A stretch of DNA of 64,000 nt from an uncultured Roseburia sp. (GCA_910587865.1 CAJUNX010000008.1:54453-118452), one strand, 5' to 3'; counted from the stretch's first letter, positions 1 to 8,869 are shown. A program made the numbers and translations. The notes: generated by a model not told the origin, from the letters alone.

Positions 1-84
1 GGGCGGAGCCGTACAACGAAAATCGCTCGTCTTTTTCCGACATCGTCTGCAAAGGGAAGAGAAGTTTATATCTTCCAGCCATCA

Positions 85-139
85 AAAAACCGGGAGACAC
101 ATCCTGCAGGCATGCCTGACGGATGCGTCTCCCGGTTTT
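85..139 (-). terminator. Intrinsic terminator after dnaB
   Basis: A long inverted repeat lies just downstream of the dnaB stop: ACCGGGAGAC around 89-98 pairs with GTCTCCCGGT around 127-136, with further pairing inside. Read on the minus strand the stem is followed by a T run, so it would end the gdpP-rplI-dnaB transcript. Nothing else was recognised in 1-160. Confidence 0.75.
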
Positions 140-160
140 CGGCGTTTTGGAATCGTAATG

Positions 161-1492
161 TTATTTTTCCATGTTTGCAAATTTTGTGTACTGCGGCAGC
201 CACACCAGATTTACCGTCCCGATCGGGCCGTTTCTCTGTTTGGCGATAATGATCTCGGAGATTCCCTTCATCTCGGAATCATGGTTGTAGTAATCGTCAC
301 GGTAGATAAACATCACCACGTCCGCATCCTGCTCGATCGCACCGGATTCGCGCAGATCCGACAGCATCGGACGGTGATCGGGCCGCTGCTCCACCGCGCG
401 GGAAAGCTGTGAGAGCGCGATAACAGGTACCGAAAGCTCTCTTGCAAGCGCTTTTAAGGAACGCGATATATCGGAGATCTCCTGCTGCCTGGAGTCCGTC
501 GACCGCCCGCTTCCGGTCATCAGCTGCAGGTAATCAATGATGATGATTTTTAAGTCATGCTCCAGCTTGTACTTTCGGCATTTACTGCGCAGCTCGGAGA
601 TCGAAATCCCGGGCGTGTCATCGATAATCAGGCTGGAATTGCCGATCGTTCCCGCTCCCTCGATCAGCTTCTCCCAGTCTGCATCCGAGAGGTTTCCGGT
701 CCGAAGCGCCTGTGCGTCCACTCTGGACTCCAAAGAGAAGAGGCGGTTGACCAGCTGCTCTTTTGACATTTCCAGCGAAAAAATCGCCGTGCACATATTT
801 TCATGAAAAGCCACATACTGGGCAATGTTTAAGACAAATGCCGTTTTCCCCATCGAAGGACGCGCTGCGATCAGAATCAGATCCGACGGCTGCATTCCGG
901 CCGTGCGATAATCCAGATCGATAAACCCGGTCGGAATCCCGGTCACGGTTCCGGATGCCTTCGCCGCATTCTCGATCTTTTCCAGCGCATTCATAACCAC
1001 CTGGCGGATCGGGACAAAATCACCGCCGCCGCGGGTCGACAGCAGATCAAACACCTTCTTTTCGGTGAGCGCCATGACATCGTCCACACTCTCGCGTCCG
1101 AGATAGCATTCGTTTCCGATCTCCTCGCTGACACGGATCAGTTTTCTGCGCATTGCGTGATCCTTCACGATCTGCGCATAATACTTTACATTTGACGAAT
1201 ACGGTACGGAAGTGACCAGCTCACGCACGAATTCCAGGCTCGTAATCTCCTCGGGAACGTCCTTTTCCTTCAATCTGCTCTGCAGTGTCACGAGATCGAC
1301 CGGCATCCCTTTATTGTACAGTTCTATCATCGTGTCAAACAGAATCCCGTACTGCTTATAATAAAAATCTTCTTCGATCAGCGTCTCCATCGCCGCAACA
1401 ATCGCGTCCTTATCCATCAGCATGGAGCCGATGACTGACTGCTCGGCTTCGATACTGTTCGGCATAATCCGCTTTATCAATGTCTCTTCCAT
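161..1492 (-). CDS. dnaB: Replicative DNA helicase DnaB
   Basis: Replicative hexameric helicase that unwinds DNA at the fork, 443 aa, the normal length for the family. The N-terminal primase-interacting domain covers about residues 1-130. The RecA-like ATPase domain follows, with Walker A RPSMGKTA at 211-218 and a Walker B strand ending IIIIDYLQLM near residue 310. An AGGAGGATG ribosome site stands just before the ATG. It is the third gene of a gdpP-rplI-dnaB run, a standard Firmicutes order; a strong hairpin between rplI and dnaB may reduce dnaB expression relative to L9. The identification is secure from motifs and context. Confidence 0.97.
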   Translation of the reverse strand: MEETLIKRIMPNSIEAEQSVIGSMLMDKDAIVAAMETLIEEDFYYKQYGILFDTMIELYNKGMPVDLVTLQSRLKEKDVPEEITSLEFVRELVTSVPYSSNVKYYAQIVKDHAMRRKLIRVSEEIGNECYLGRESVDDVMALTEKKVFDLLSTRGGGDFVPIRQVVMNALEKIENAAKASGTVTGIPTGFIDLDYRTAGMQPSDLILIAARPSMGKTAFVLNIAQYVAFHENMCTAIFSLEMSKEQLVNRLFSLESRVDAQALRTGNLSDADWEKLIEGAGTIGNSSLIIDDTPGISISELRSKCRKYKLEHDLKIIIIDYLQLMTGSGRSTDSRQQEISDISRSLKALARELSVPVIALSQLSRAVEQRPDHRPMLSDLRESGAIEQDADVVMFIYRDDYYNHDSEMKGISEIIIAKQRNGPIGTVNLVWLPQYTKFANMEK

Positions 1493-1573
1493 CGCGCATC
1501 CTCCTGTAATATTTTCCTTCGGTTTTCACTCCGACGCCTCCCGCAATCGGTAATGCCAGATAAGAAAAAACAA

Positions 1574-1599
1574 GGGCTGGTGTGCTGACACACCAGCCC
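1574..1599 (-). terminator. Hairpin terminator between rplI and dnaB
   Basis: A perfect 11-bp stem GGGCTGGTGTG/CACACCAGCCC with a CTGA loop, flanked by T-rich sequence on both strands. It begins directly after the L9 stop codon and can work in both directions. Some read-through into dnaB is expected because no strong dnaB promoter is visible. Confidence 0.8.
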
Positions 1600-1605
1600 G
1601 CTTTT

Positions 1606-2052
1606 TTACTCTTCCACAACGTGCACCGTAAATTTCCCGGTCACTTTCGGGTGAAGCCGGATCGACACCTCTGTCATCCCGAACGATTTGATCGGCTCCG
1701 GAAGCTGCATTTTCTTTTTATCCAGCTCAATGCCTAACTGATCTTTTGCAGCTGCTGCGATCTCCTTTGTGGACACGGAACCGAAGATCCGGCCGCCCTC
1801 GCCGCCCTTCATCTTCACCGTAACTTTTTTGTCTTCTATCTCCTTTGCAAACGCGAGCGCCGATTCATAATTTTCCTGCGCAACGCGCTCCGCGTGCCGG
1901 TTCTGAAGCTTCAGATCGTTTAAATTCTTCGCGTTTGCCTCTACCCCGAGCTTTTTGGGAAGCAGCGCATTTCGCGCATATCCGTCGCTGACATTCACCA
2001 CGTCGCCTTTTTTTCCCAAAGATTTTACATCCTCTACTAATATTACCTTCAC
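1606..2052 (-). CDS. rplI: 50S ribosomal protein L9
   Basis: Large-subunit ribosomal protein L9, 148 aa, the typical bacterial length. It begins MKVILVEDVKSLGKKGD, the diagnostic N-terminal RNA-binding motif, followed by the conserved NGYARN-type stretch (here DGYARNALLPKK). A charged linker helix joins it to the C-terminal domain. Its ATG overlaps the gdpP stop codon by four bases, so the two genes are translationally coupled. A terminator follows before dnaB. Confidence 0.97.
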   Translation of the reverse strand: MKVILVEDVKSLGKKGDVVNVSDGYARNALLPKKLGVEANAKNLNDLKLQNRHAERVAQENYESALAFAKEIEDKKVTVKMKGGEGGRIFGSVSTKEIAAAAKDQLGIELDKKKMQLPEPIKSFGMTEVSIRLHPKVTGKFTVHVVEE

Positions 2053-4103
2053 TCTGTGATTTCTCCTTCTCTTATCATCTCGTCAATCGTGTTCTGAATC
2101 CGCCGCTTCGCCTGCTGCACCGTACAGTCTTTGAGCTGCGCGCCGGCCATATTCAGATGGCCTCCGCCTCCCAGCCGCTCCATGATCAGCTGTACATTGA
2201 CCTCGTCAATCGACCTCGAGCTGACATAGACGCGTCCCTGATATTCGGTCAGGACAATCGACGCCTTAATGCCGACAATGTTTAACAGCTCATTGGCTGC
2301 CTGCGCGCCGGCAATCGTCGGACTCTCGACATCATCCGCCGGGCAGATCGAAATCGCAAATGCGTTCCGGTATACCTCTGCGTTCCGCACCGCTTCCGCC
2401 CTGGCCTTATACGCCGTCATATCGTCACGGAGGAGCTTACGGACCCGGGTGACCTCCGCGCCGGCTCTCCTTAAATACGCCGCCGCCTCAAAGGTGCGCA
2501 CACCCGTCTTGGTCATAAAATTATTCGTATCGATCAGAATACCCGCATAGATGCAGTCCGCCTCATGCGGCTCTAACCGGATATTCTCGGAAAAGTACTG
2601 CAGTACCTCGGCGATCATCTCGCAGGCACTCGATGCGTACGGTTCCACATAGGAGAGCACCGGGTTCTCGATCACCTCACTGCCCTGTCTGTGATGGTCA
2701 AACACACAGACCGTATCCGTGCGCCGCAGCAGCTCCGGGCACTCCGTATAGCTCGGACGGTTGACGTCCACCACCATCACCAGGGTGTTGCGGTTCGTAA
2801 GCAGAATCGCCTCGTCATTCCTGACAAACAGATCCGGCGGATATCCCCGCTCTTCCTTAAATCCTTCCACCAGCGGCCGCAGCGAAGAAGTAATCTCGTT
2901 TAAGACGATCTGCGCCTTCTTCCCGAGCACCCGTGCGGCGCAGTAGATACCGATCGCGGCTCCGAGCGAATCCACATCGCTGATATTGTGTCCCATGATC
3001 AGCACATGCTCCCGGCTCTCAATCACCTCGCGCAGCGCATGTGCTTTTACGCGCGCTTTCACGCGGTTGTTTCGCTCGACCTGCTTCGTCTTGCCGCCGT
3101 AGTAGGAGACATCCTCGCCGCTTCTGACGACCACCTGATCGCCTCCCCGCCCGAGCGCAAGGTCAATCGACATGCGTGCCAGCTCATAATTCTTCGTATA
3201 GCTTCCGCCGCCCGCGCCGATTCCGATGCTTAAGGTAACTGCCATCTCATTGCCGACTTTTACCGTCTTGACATCTTCAATGATGCTGAACCGGTCTTCC
3301 CGCAGCTGTTCTAAATATTTATTCCTGAATACGACAAAATATTTGTCTTTCTCAATCTTGCGCACCAGGGCATCGATCCCGGTAAAGTACTTGTTCACCT
3401 TCCGCTCAATCAGCGCCGTCAGCAGGGAACGCTTGACATCCTCTATGCTGTCGAGCGCTTCGTCATAATTGTCAATATAGATCAGTCCCGCCACCATCTG
3501 CTGTTCTTCATTCTCGCGGACACACTGGTTGAGCTCCGTCTCGTCAAACAGGTAAATCGCGGTCAGATATTCGCCGTTCTCGTCAAGCGGAACCATCGTA
3601 TCGTCACTGATCTGCGCGTCAAAATAGAGACGTTTCAGCGAGACGCGGTAATACCGCCTGTTCTGTGTCAGATTTATCGTCTGCACTGCCTCTTCCCGCT
3701 GCAGCAGCTCTCTGGTCAGCGTCGGAAAAATCGTCGTCACCGACTTGTGATAGTTTTTATCCTTGCCGGTGATCTCCGTAAACTGCCTGTTCACCCATAA
3801 AAATCTGCCGTTATAGTCCAGCAGCGCATACGGTATCTCGAATTCATTCAGAAGCTGCTTCTGCACTGTCCCGTACTGTGTCGCAAAATTGATCAGCGCG
3901 TCTGTGATCAGCGGTTTATTGCGGGCATACGTAAACAGTGTAATGAGAAAATACACCAGCACAAAACCGGATATCAGAGCGCCCGAGAGCGTGTCCTTCG
4001 TGTAAACCAGTATATTTATCGCAATCAGAAGAAGCGTCAGCATCAATGGCAGGCGCAGATAGGTGCGCAGCTTCCCCTTCAGCTTTATTGTATTATTCTT
4101 CAA
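2049..4103 (-). CDS. gdpP: Cyclic-di-AMP phosphodiesterase GdpP
   Basis: Membrane-anchored DHH-DHHA1 phosphodiesterase that hydrolyses the second messenger c-di-AMP. The domains in order are two N-terminal membrane helices (about 10-50), a PAS-like sensor (70-165), a degenerate GGDEF domain (170-300), a DHH domain with MGHNISDVDSLGAA and VFDHHRQG, and a C-terminal DHHA1 domain with GGGGHLNMAGAQ. A TTG at 4103 is the preferred start because GGGAGG lies 7-8 bases upstream; an in-frame TTG at 4124 has no such site. It leads the rplI-dnaB operon. All catalytic signatures are present, so it is probably active. Confidence 0.93.
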   Translation of the reverse strand: MKNNTIKLKGKLRTYLRLPLMLTLLLIAINILVYTKDTLSGALISGFVLVYFLITLFTYARNKPLITDALINFATQYGTVQKQLLNEFEIPYALLDYNGRFLWVNRQFTEITGKDKNYHKSVTTIFPTLTRELLQREEAVQTINLTQNRRYYRVSLKRLYFDAQISDDTMVPLDENGEYLTAIYLFDETELNQCVRENEEQQMVAGLIYIDNYDEALDSIEDVKRSLLTALIERKVNKYFTGIDALVRKIEKDKYFVVFRNKYLEQLREDRFSIIEDVKTVKVGNEMAVTLSIGIGAGGGSYTKNYELARMSIDLALGRGGDQVVVRSGEDVSYYGGKTKQVERNNRVKARVKAHALREVIESREHVLIMGHNISDVDSLGAAIGIYCAARVLGKKAQIVLNEITSSLRPLVEGFKEERGYPPDLFVRNDEAILLTNRNTLVMVVDVNRPSYTECPELLRRTDTVCVFDHHRQGSEVIENPVLSYVEPYASSACEMIAEVLQYFSENIRLEPHEADCIYAGILIDTNNFMTKTGVRTFEAAAYLRRAGAEVTRVRKLLRDDMTAYKARAEAVRNAEVYRNAFAISICPADDVESPTIAGAQAANELLNIVGIKASIVLTEYQGRVYVSSRSIDEVNVQLIMERLGGGGHLNMAGAQLKDCTVQQAKRRIQNTIDEMIREGEITE

Positions 4104-4235
4104 ATCCCGGCCTCCCGTTTTCAAATAATGCTCACGTCGAAGTCATTACTGAAAATTATACCATTTCTGACGTCTGATATAAAGTATTTTTTGTCCGAAA
4201 TTGCGAAAACCGGTTATAATGCGCGGTATATCCGC

Positions 4236-4886
4236 CTACTCCTGTGCCGGAGCCAGTGTCAGGTAGCGCTCCTGATCAAGATCATCGATCAGATTATTTG
4301 ACAGGATCTGCGTTCCGCTCACCGCCTCCGTCTCCCCGACTACCTCTGACAGCTCTGTCTGATAGCCTCCGTCCGGATTATAACGGCAGATTCGAAATCC
4401 GTCCTCTCCGCCGCCGTACTCCTGGTATATGATCATGTGCCAGCCGTTTTCTTTTTCCTCCGTGATCGTAACCGGCGTATGAATCCCCCCGAATGATTCC
4501 AGCACCGTAAAAGAATCTCCCTCCACAGTTAATATCAGCGCCGGGTTGCCGTTATCCACCTCCACATAACTGCCGATGACAAACACAAACAGTTCGTCTG
4601 TCCCGTCATCATTCAGGTCCGTATAATTGTAATAATAGCGCGTCTCTGACAGCTTGTCCTCCGGAATCTGATAGTATTCTGTCAGAAATCCGGCAAGCGC
4701 CGGGTACGGCTTTGTCTCGCTGAATTCCTCGCGGATCACCGCCACCTCTTCGTCCTCCTCCGCAGACAGATAATGCTCCTGCTGCGACTCCGTTTCATTT
4801 CCGCTCTCCGTCTGTCCGATTCCACAGCCCGCAAACAGCAGGGCCGATATCATGATTCCCGCTATCACACAGCATTCGTTTTTCAT
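4236..4886 (-). CDS. Putative lipoprotein of unknown function
   Basis: Predicted secreted lipoprotein, about 216 aa. The preferred start gives MKNECCVIAGIMISALLFAGC, a short signal peptide ending in an LFAGC lipobox, preceded by GAGGAAGAGGTGC; longer in-frame starts would bury the signal. The mature part is acidic. It contains YYNYTDLNDDGTDELFVF, a calcium-binding-like DxNDDGxDE loop typical of VCBS/EF-hand-like repeats in exported Firmicutes proteins. It stands alone between gdpP and the S6 operon. Function is unknown; extracellular, membrane-tethered location is the only firm inference. Confidence 0.75.
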   Translation of the reverse strand: MKNECCVIAGIMISALLFAGCGIGQTESGNETESQQEHYLSAEEDEEVAVIREEFSETKPYPALAGFLTEYYQIPEDKLSETRYYYNYTDLNDDGTDELFVFVIGSYVEVDNGNPALILTVEGDSFTVLESFGGIHTPVTITEEKENGWHMIIYQEYGGGEDGFRICRYNPDGGYQTELSEVVGETEAVSGTQILSNNLIDDLDQERYLTLAPAQE

Positions 4887-5068
4887 GCACCTCTTCCTCT
4901 CTGTCCGTTTTCCGCCTGCAGCCATCTGCAACATCCGCCTTCCCGCGGCGGATTGGCCTGACAATCATTATCTTATCTGATTGCATTATAATTTCAAGCG
5001 TCTGACACGAATTTTAAGAAAACCTTTAGAACCGCACCGCAGACCGATATGTCCGATCCATACAAAAA

Positions 5069-5092
5069 ATTCCGGGACAAATGTCCCGGAAT
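5069..5092 (-). terminator. Terminator of the rpsF-ssb-rpsR operon
   Basis: TCCGGGAC/GTCCCGGA stem with an AAAT loop (ATTT on the transcribed strand). On the minus strand it runs directly into six T residues, 17 bases after the rpsR stop. Textbook intrinsic terminator. Confidence 0.9.
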
Positions 5093-5108
5093 CTCCTGTC
5101 GTCTTTTG

Positions 5109-5372
5109 TCAGTCGCATACATACGGCATCAGTGCCACGTGACGCGCTCTCTTGATCGCAACGGTCAGCGCTCTCTGGTGCTTTGCGCAGTTGCCTGTAA
5201 TTCTGCGGGGAAGGATCTTCCCTCTCTCAGAGATATATCTCTTGAGCTTATTTGTGTCCTTGTAATCGATCACATTATCCTTGCCACAGAACACACAAAC
5301 TTTTTTTCTTCTATGCATCGGGCGTCTCTTTGCCGGAGCGCCTTCTTTGTCTGCTGCTTTATTGTAAGCCAT
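5109..5372 (-). CDS. rpsR: 30S ribosomal protein S18
   Basis: Small-subunit ribosomal protein S18, 87 aa. The conserved core is visible as CVFCGKDNVIDYKDTNKLKR and ISERGKILPRRITGNCAKHQ, followed by the basic helix AIKRARHVALMPYV. The CVFC motif suggests the zinc-binding (C+) form of S18. It is the last gene of rpsF-ssb-rpsR; S18 and S6 form a heterodimer on the platform of the 30S subunit, consistent with co-transcription. Confidence 0.97.
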   Translation of the reverse strand: MAYNKAADKEGAPAKRRPMHRRKKVCVFCGKDNVIDYKDTNKLKRYISERGKILPRRITGNCAKHQRALTVAIKRARHVALMPYVCD

Positions 5373-5392
5373 GCCAATTTCCTCCTGTTCTC

Positions 5393-5839
5393 TCAGCTGA
5401 ATGGTAACTCTTCATCTATTCCGTCCGGAATATTCATAAAGCCGTCACCTGCCGCACTGCCCGGCGACGGTCTGTCTGCGGGCGCATATCCTGAGCCGGA
5501 GTTATCTCCGCCGGCATTCCTGCTCTCCGCAAATTCGTGATCCTCCACGACAACCTCCGTGGTATATACGCGCTGACCCTCCCGGTTGGTATAACTGCCG
5601 GTCTGAATCCGTCCGGTCACTGCGATCTTGGTACCCTTGCGCAGATACCGCTCCGCGAACTCGCCGGTACGTCCGAATGCCACGCACTGGATAAAATCAG
5701 CCGTCTGCTGATCCCCGTCTCTCTTAAATCTCCTGTCGACCGCCAGCGTATACCGCGCGACTGCCGTTGCCTGATCTCCCTGGGAATACCGGACTTCCGG
5801 ATCCCTGGTCAGCCGTCCCATAAGAATTACTTTATTCAT
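5393..5839 (-). CDS. ssb: Single-stranded DNA-binding protein SSB
   Basis: Tetrameric ssDNA-binding protein, 148 aa. The N-terminal OB fold starts MNKVILMGRLTRDPEVRY and includes FIQCVAFGRTGEFAERYL and KGTKIAVTGRIQTGSY. The C-terminal tail is flexible and Gly/Ser/Pro-rich, ending in the acidic tip DEELPFS that recruits partner proteins. It lies between rpsF and rpsR, the canonical Firmicutes arrangement, which marks it as the housekeeping SSB rather than a mobile-element paralogue. Confidence 0.97.
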   Translation of the reverse strand: MNKVILMGRLTRDPEVRYSQGDQATAVARYTLAVDRRFKRDGDQQTADFIQCVAFGRTGEFAERYLRKGTKIAVTGRIQTGSYTNREGQRVYTTEVVVEDHEFAESRNAGGDNSGSGYAPADRPSPGSAAGDGFMNIPDGIDEELPFS

Positions 5840-5857
5840 AATTAATTTCCTCTCTGT

Positions 5858-6148
5858 TTATGCCTCGTCTTTTCTGACGCATAAGAATCGAAGAATATTG
5901 TCCATGATGCGAACATCGCGCTCTACCGCTGCCGGAACCGTCGTATCTGCATCAAACTGGATAAAGTAGTAATAGCCCTCCGTCATCTTCTGGATCTCGT
6001 AGGCAAGTCTCTTCTTACCCCAGTCTTCCACCTCCGTCACGGTTCCTCCGGCACGAGTAATGTACTCTTTTGCCTTCTCCACTACAGCTGTCCGCGCGTC
6101 ATCCTCAATCTTAGCGCTGACAATGAGTGCTAACTCATACTTGTTCAT
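5858..6148 (-). CDS. rpsF: 30S ribosomal protein S6
   Basis: Small-subunit ribosomal protein S6, 96 aa from the ATG that gives MNKYELALIVSAK. An AAGGAGGAAATTC ribosome site precedes that codon, so the longer upstream reading is rejected. Conserved S6 features include TEVEDWGKKRLAYEIQK and GYYYFIQFDAD. It is the first gene of the rpsF-ssb-rpsR operon, with its own promoter about 100 bases upstream and a possible regulatory leader in between. Confidence 0.96.
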   Translation of the reverse strand: MNKYELALIVSAKIEDDARTAVVEKAKEYITRAGGTVTEVEDWGKKRLAYEIQKMTEGYYYFIQFDADTTVPAAVERDVRIMDNILRFLCVRKDEA

Positions 6149-6267
6149 GCGAATTTCCTCCTTCTGGTCTCTGGCCCGTCCATCCTGCCGGCAGGCATTG
6201 CTGGCGAGCAAGGAATTAATAATATATCACGAGCAACTACTATAGCATGTTTTATCACATTTTTCAA
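6149..6267 (-). promoter_or_regulatory. rpsF promoter and candidate S6:S18 leader
   Basis: On the minus strand, TTGAAA (6267-6262) and TATAGT (6244-6239) are separated by 17 bases, a good sigma-A promoter. The 80-90 base leader contains a palindrome CCTGCCGGCAGG near 6186-6197 with an exposed CCG. The known S6:S18-binding mRNA structure of Firmicutes also displays a CCG in this operon position. The promoter is solid; calling the hairpin an autoregulatory S6:S18 site is inference from position and the CCG only. Confidence 0.6.
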
Positions 6268-6297
6268 GAGTTTTTTCAGAAATCCCGCAACAAAAAA

Positions 6298-6314
6298 CGG
6301 GCGGTCACCCGCCC
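6298..6314 (-). terminator. Terminator overlapping the alarmone synthetase stop
   Basis: GGGCGG/CCGCCC hairpin read on the minus strand as GGGCGGGTGACCGCCC followed by GTTTTTTG. It starts inside the last codons of the upstream gene. Compact intrinsic terminator. Confidence 0.8.
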
Positions 6315-7036
6315 TCAATCCGTCTGCGGAGCTCCAGCATCTTATTGTCCACCTCCGCAATCAGATCCGAATAATTTTTTGTCTCCCTCTCCACGTGAAG
6401 AATCTGCGCCGTATTTTTTTTGTAGCACATCTGCGTATCCATCTCGGCCCAGTAATCCATGGCAAACGAGCGGATCTGCACCTCAACGCGGATTTCCTGC
6501 GTCCTGTCCCGGTAGGTTACGGGCACTCCCACGATCAGATGCACGCTCTGATAACCGCTTTTTTTGGGTCGCTTCACATAATCCTTTTCTTTGATGACGC
6601 GAAGATCACTCTGCTCGCGGATCGCAGCGGCCACCTGATAGATATCGTCGCAAAAATAACAGACCACACGAATGCCGGCAATGTCATTTAATGTGGCGAC
6701 CGCCGTCTCAAATGATATCTCATGCTGTTTTTTTACCAGCTTTCTTCCGATGCTCTCCGCCGTCTTGATCCGCGACGACAGGTTGCGGATGACCGGACGC
6801 CGGCTCTGAGCGGTCAGATCCGCATGAATCAGCCGAAGCTTTGCCCGTATCACATCAAGCGCATAGGTATAGCGAAGCTGCACCATCGGATTTTCCAGCT
6901 CTTCCTCCAATAAATCCTCCAGCGACAATTTCTCAGCTCCCGTAAGGTTTTCTTTTATATTTATTCTCTTTTTTTCTTTTTTAGAATCCCTATGCCTGTT
7001 TCCGCCGCAGGAGAAGCACGCTTTGTATCGTTTCAT
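6305..7036 (-). CDS. Small alarmone synthetase (GTP pyrophosphokinase family)
   Basis: Single-domain RelA/SpoT-type (p)ppGpp synthetase, about 243 aa, of the YjbM/YwaC class without HD hydrolase or TGS domains. The synthetase core shows GIRVVCYFCDDIYQVAAAI, VIKEKDYVKRPKKSGYQSVH and a VEVQIRSFAMDYWAEMDTQM stretch that matches the EVQIRT...WAxxxH region. Start at the ATG at 7036 follows GGAG; an in-frame TTG lies one codon upstream. The extra N-terminal 40 residues are Lys/Arg-rich with a CFSCGG pair. It transfers pyrophosphate from ATP to GDP/GTP in stress responses. Monocistronic. Confidence 0.9.
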   Translation of the reverse strand: MKRYKACFSCGGNRHRDSKKEKKRINIKENLTGAEKLSLEDLLEEELENPMVQLRYTYALDVIRAKLRLIHADLTAQSRRPVIRNLSSRIKTAESIGRKLVKKQHEISFETAVATLNDIAGIRVVCYFCDDIYQVAAAIREQSDLRVIKEKDYVKRPKKSGYQSVHLIVGVPVTYRDRTQEIRVEVQIRSFAMDYWAEMDTQMCYKKNTAQILHVERETKNYSDLIAEVDNKMLELRRRIEGG

Positions 7037-7131
7037 CAAACCTGTCTGTCTCCTTTTCCACCATGATTTCCGAAAGAATCCCGGATTTTCTGATTATGTT
7101 TGAAGACACACAGAAAATATAGCGAATCCTG

Positions 7132-7236
7132 TCATGTAGATCCGCTTTTTATTTTGCCGCTTCGATACTCCTTCGGCGACAGCCCGCTGTAATTTTTAAA
7201 CAGACGTGAAAAATATGAAAAATTATCATTTCTCAT
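7132..7236 (-). pseudogene. C-terminal stub of an AraC-family regulator
   Basis: A 34-codon open stretch reads NFSYFSRLFKNYSGLSPKEYR, the second helix-turn-helix and signature of AraC/XylS regulators, then stops. The rest of the gene is absent. Upstream on the minus strand the sequence runs straight into the hairpin repeat at 7244-7313. The remnant may have controlled the adjacent hydrolase/glycosidase pair before decay. Recognition of the motif is firm; the cause of truncation is inferred. Confidence 0.75.
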
Positions 7237-7243
7237 GTTTGGC

Positions 7244-7313
7244 GGGTCACAAAGTCATGCTTTTTCACGCAGGCGTGAAACACATGACCTTTTGACCCTG
7301 GCATCATATAAAT
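7244..7313. repeat. Dispersed hairpin repeat, family B, copy 1
   Basis: A near-perfect palindrome begins GGGTCACAAAGTCATG and ends CATGACCTTTTGACCC, with an inner TTTCACG/CGTGAAA stem. It is followed by the 17-base tail CCTGGCATCATATAAAT. The arm and tail recur at 26183-26231. It abuts the truncated AraC stub. Confidence 0.6.
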
Positions 7314-7334
7314 ATGGTAAAATTTGCAGCTGTA

Positions 7335-8807
7335 TCATTCCGGCAGGCCCCGCCGCTTCGCCGCGGCCACCACCCGGGCAATCAGCTCCTCCCGGTCCTC
7401 CTCCAGCACATAGCCAAAGGCAACCGCCTGTGCGGCGTTTTCTCTTACAAGAGTCTCATAATGGTTCAGATTCTGATACAGCGCTATGAGCTTCTCCCGG
7501 CCAAAGGGCATTACATGACCGAACATTTCCTGAATGCCGCCATCCGCCATTTTACTGAAACTTTTATAGGCGCCGGTCGGATAATCCACCGCCGGATGAC
7601 GGATGCCGCCCTGTGCATTGCCAAATGCGTCGGTCACATTTTCCACCTGGTTGAAAATGACGCCTTCCGCCTCCGGTTTCCGATAGGTCATGCGTGTCTT
7701 TATCGCCGGCGCATGGGGCGCCGGGATCCCCTTTATCGCCCAGTTATATAAATGATAGAAGGCCGCGTTAAAAACAGCCTCATAGGGGCAGTCCATGGGT
7801 TCGCCCTCGCAGCCGTACCACTCATTTCCGATGCCGATCCGGTCAAGATCTTCCCTCTGATACCCCTCGTAATATTCTAACAGATTATATTTCGTGTCGT
7901 GACTGGAGGCCGGGATCTGCCAGGTGCGGAATTTGAACTCCGGCTCGTCAAAATCGCCGTGCCAGTATGCGTACCGGTTCTCGCTCTCCGTGTTGACCGC
8001 AATGACCGGCTCCTTTCCGCCCAGAATGCTGCCCTGCGGAATCCCCTTCTGTCCGAAGACAAATGCGGAGCTGTAGGCGTTCATCGGCGCATCCGACGCC
8101 CCGCAGCCGGCCAGCAGATAGCCGTCGAAAAGCTTCCCGTCCTTCTCGATTTCCGGGAGATACGCAAAGGAATGCAGGATCCGGGCGATATACCCGCCTG
8201 ACTGGGACCAGCCGGTCAGGAACAGATGCGGCTTTCCGTATGCGTGCAGCGGGTTCCTCTCCCCGTCCTTTTGCAGCAGGCGGGCCAGATCGATTAACAT
8301 ATCCCAGAACAGCCCGCTCTCGTATTCCTCCATAAACAGCATGGGCACATTCGCAATCTCCGGGATGGGTGTACGGCTTTTATCCGGGTTGTCCCAGTTT
8401 AACGGTGCATAGCGCTCCGGATCAAAGCGCCGCAGTGCATCCAGCACCTGTCCCTTGCTGGTGATGCCGATGTAAATATCGCCGTTTCTCGTGAAAAACT
8501 TCCAGGAATTCACCCACATCCGATCGATATCGATCATCGCAGTGGCGTTTAGCACCTCAATTACAATATTCCCGCTGAAGCGGCTGATATCCTTTGGTCT
8601 GCGCACCAGAAGACGCGTGGTGTACGGGGCGTCCGCGATCTCCACATACGGGGTCTGATCCGGATTCTCGCCGTAGACATTTGCCGTACCGCTCATAAAA
8701 TATTCATCCTCCGCATAGCCGATTTTGGAAAATCCGCATTTCTCCGCCGCGGATGCAAAGGGATGCGTCCCCTCCGCCACCGGAATCTGTTTTACCTCTG
8801 TAATCAT
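7335..8807 (-). CDS. Alpha/beta-hydrolase domain protein (putative carbohydrate esterase)
   Basis: Predicted cytoplasmic alpha/beta-hydrolase, 490 aa, resembling the 'alpha/beta hydrolase domain' family (Abhydrolase_10). The nucleophile elbow is GWSQSGGYIARIL near residue 200; other conserved pieces are VRRPKDISRFSGNIVIEVLNAT and GDIYIGITSKGQ. No signal peptide is seen. It is divergent from the DUF4038 glycosidase gene, with a consensus promoter for each in the shared 270-base gap, so the two probably act on one substrate, perhaps deacylating a plant glycoside before or after cleavage. The substrate cannot be read from the sequence. Confidence 0.8.
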   Translation of the reverse strand: MITEVKQIPVAEGTHPFASAAEKCGFSKIGYAEDEYFMSGTANVYGENPDQTPYVEIADAPYTTRLLVRRPKDISRFSGNIVIEVLNATAMIDIDRMWVNSWKFFTRNGDIYIGITSKGQVLDALRRFDPERYAPLNWDNPDKSRTPIPEIANVPMLFMEEYESGLFWDMLIDLARLLQKDGERNPLHAYGKPHLFLTGWSQSGGYIARILHSFAYLPEIEKDGKLFDGYLLAGCGASDAPMNAYSSAFVFGQKGIPQGSILGGKEPVIAVNTESENRYAYWHGDFDEPEFKFRTWQIPASSHDTKYNLLEYYEGYQREDLDRIGIGNEWYGCEGEPMDCPYEAVFNAAFYHLYNWAIKGIPAPHAPAIKTRMTYRKPEAEGVIFNQVENVTDAFGNAQGGIRHPAVDYPTGAYKSFSKMADGGIQEMFGHVMPFGREKLIALYQNLNHYETLVRENAAQAVAFGYVLEEDREELIARVVAAAKRRGLPE

Positions 8808-8869
8808 CTGTGTCTCCTCCTTCTTTTTGATCCGATCCTCTGCCCTCTGGCATCCGATCGTTTTCCCTC

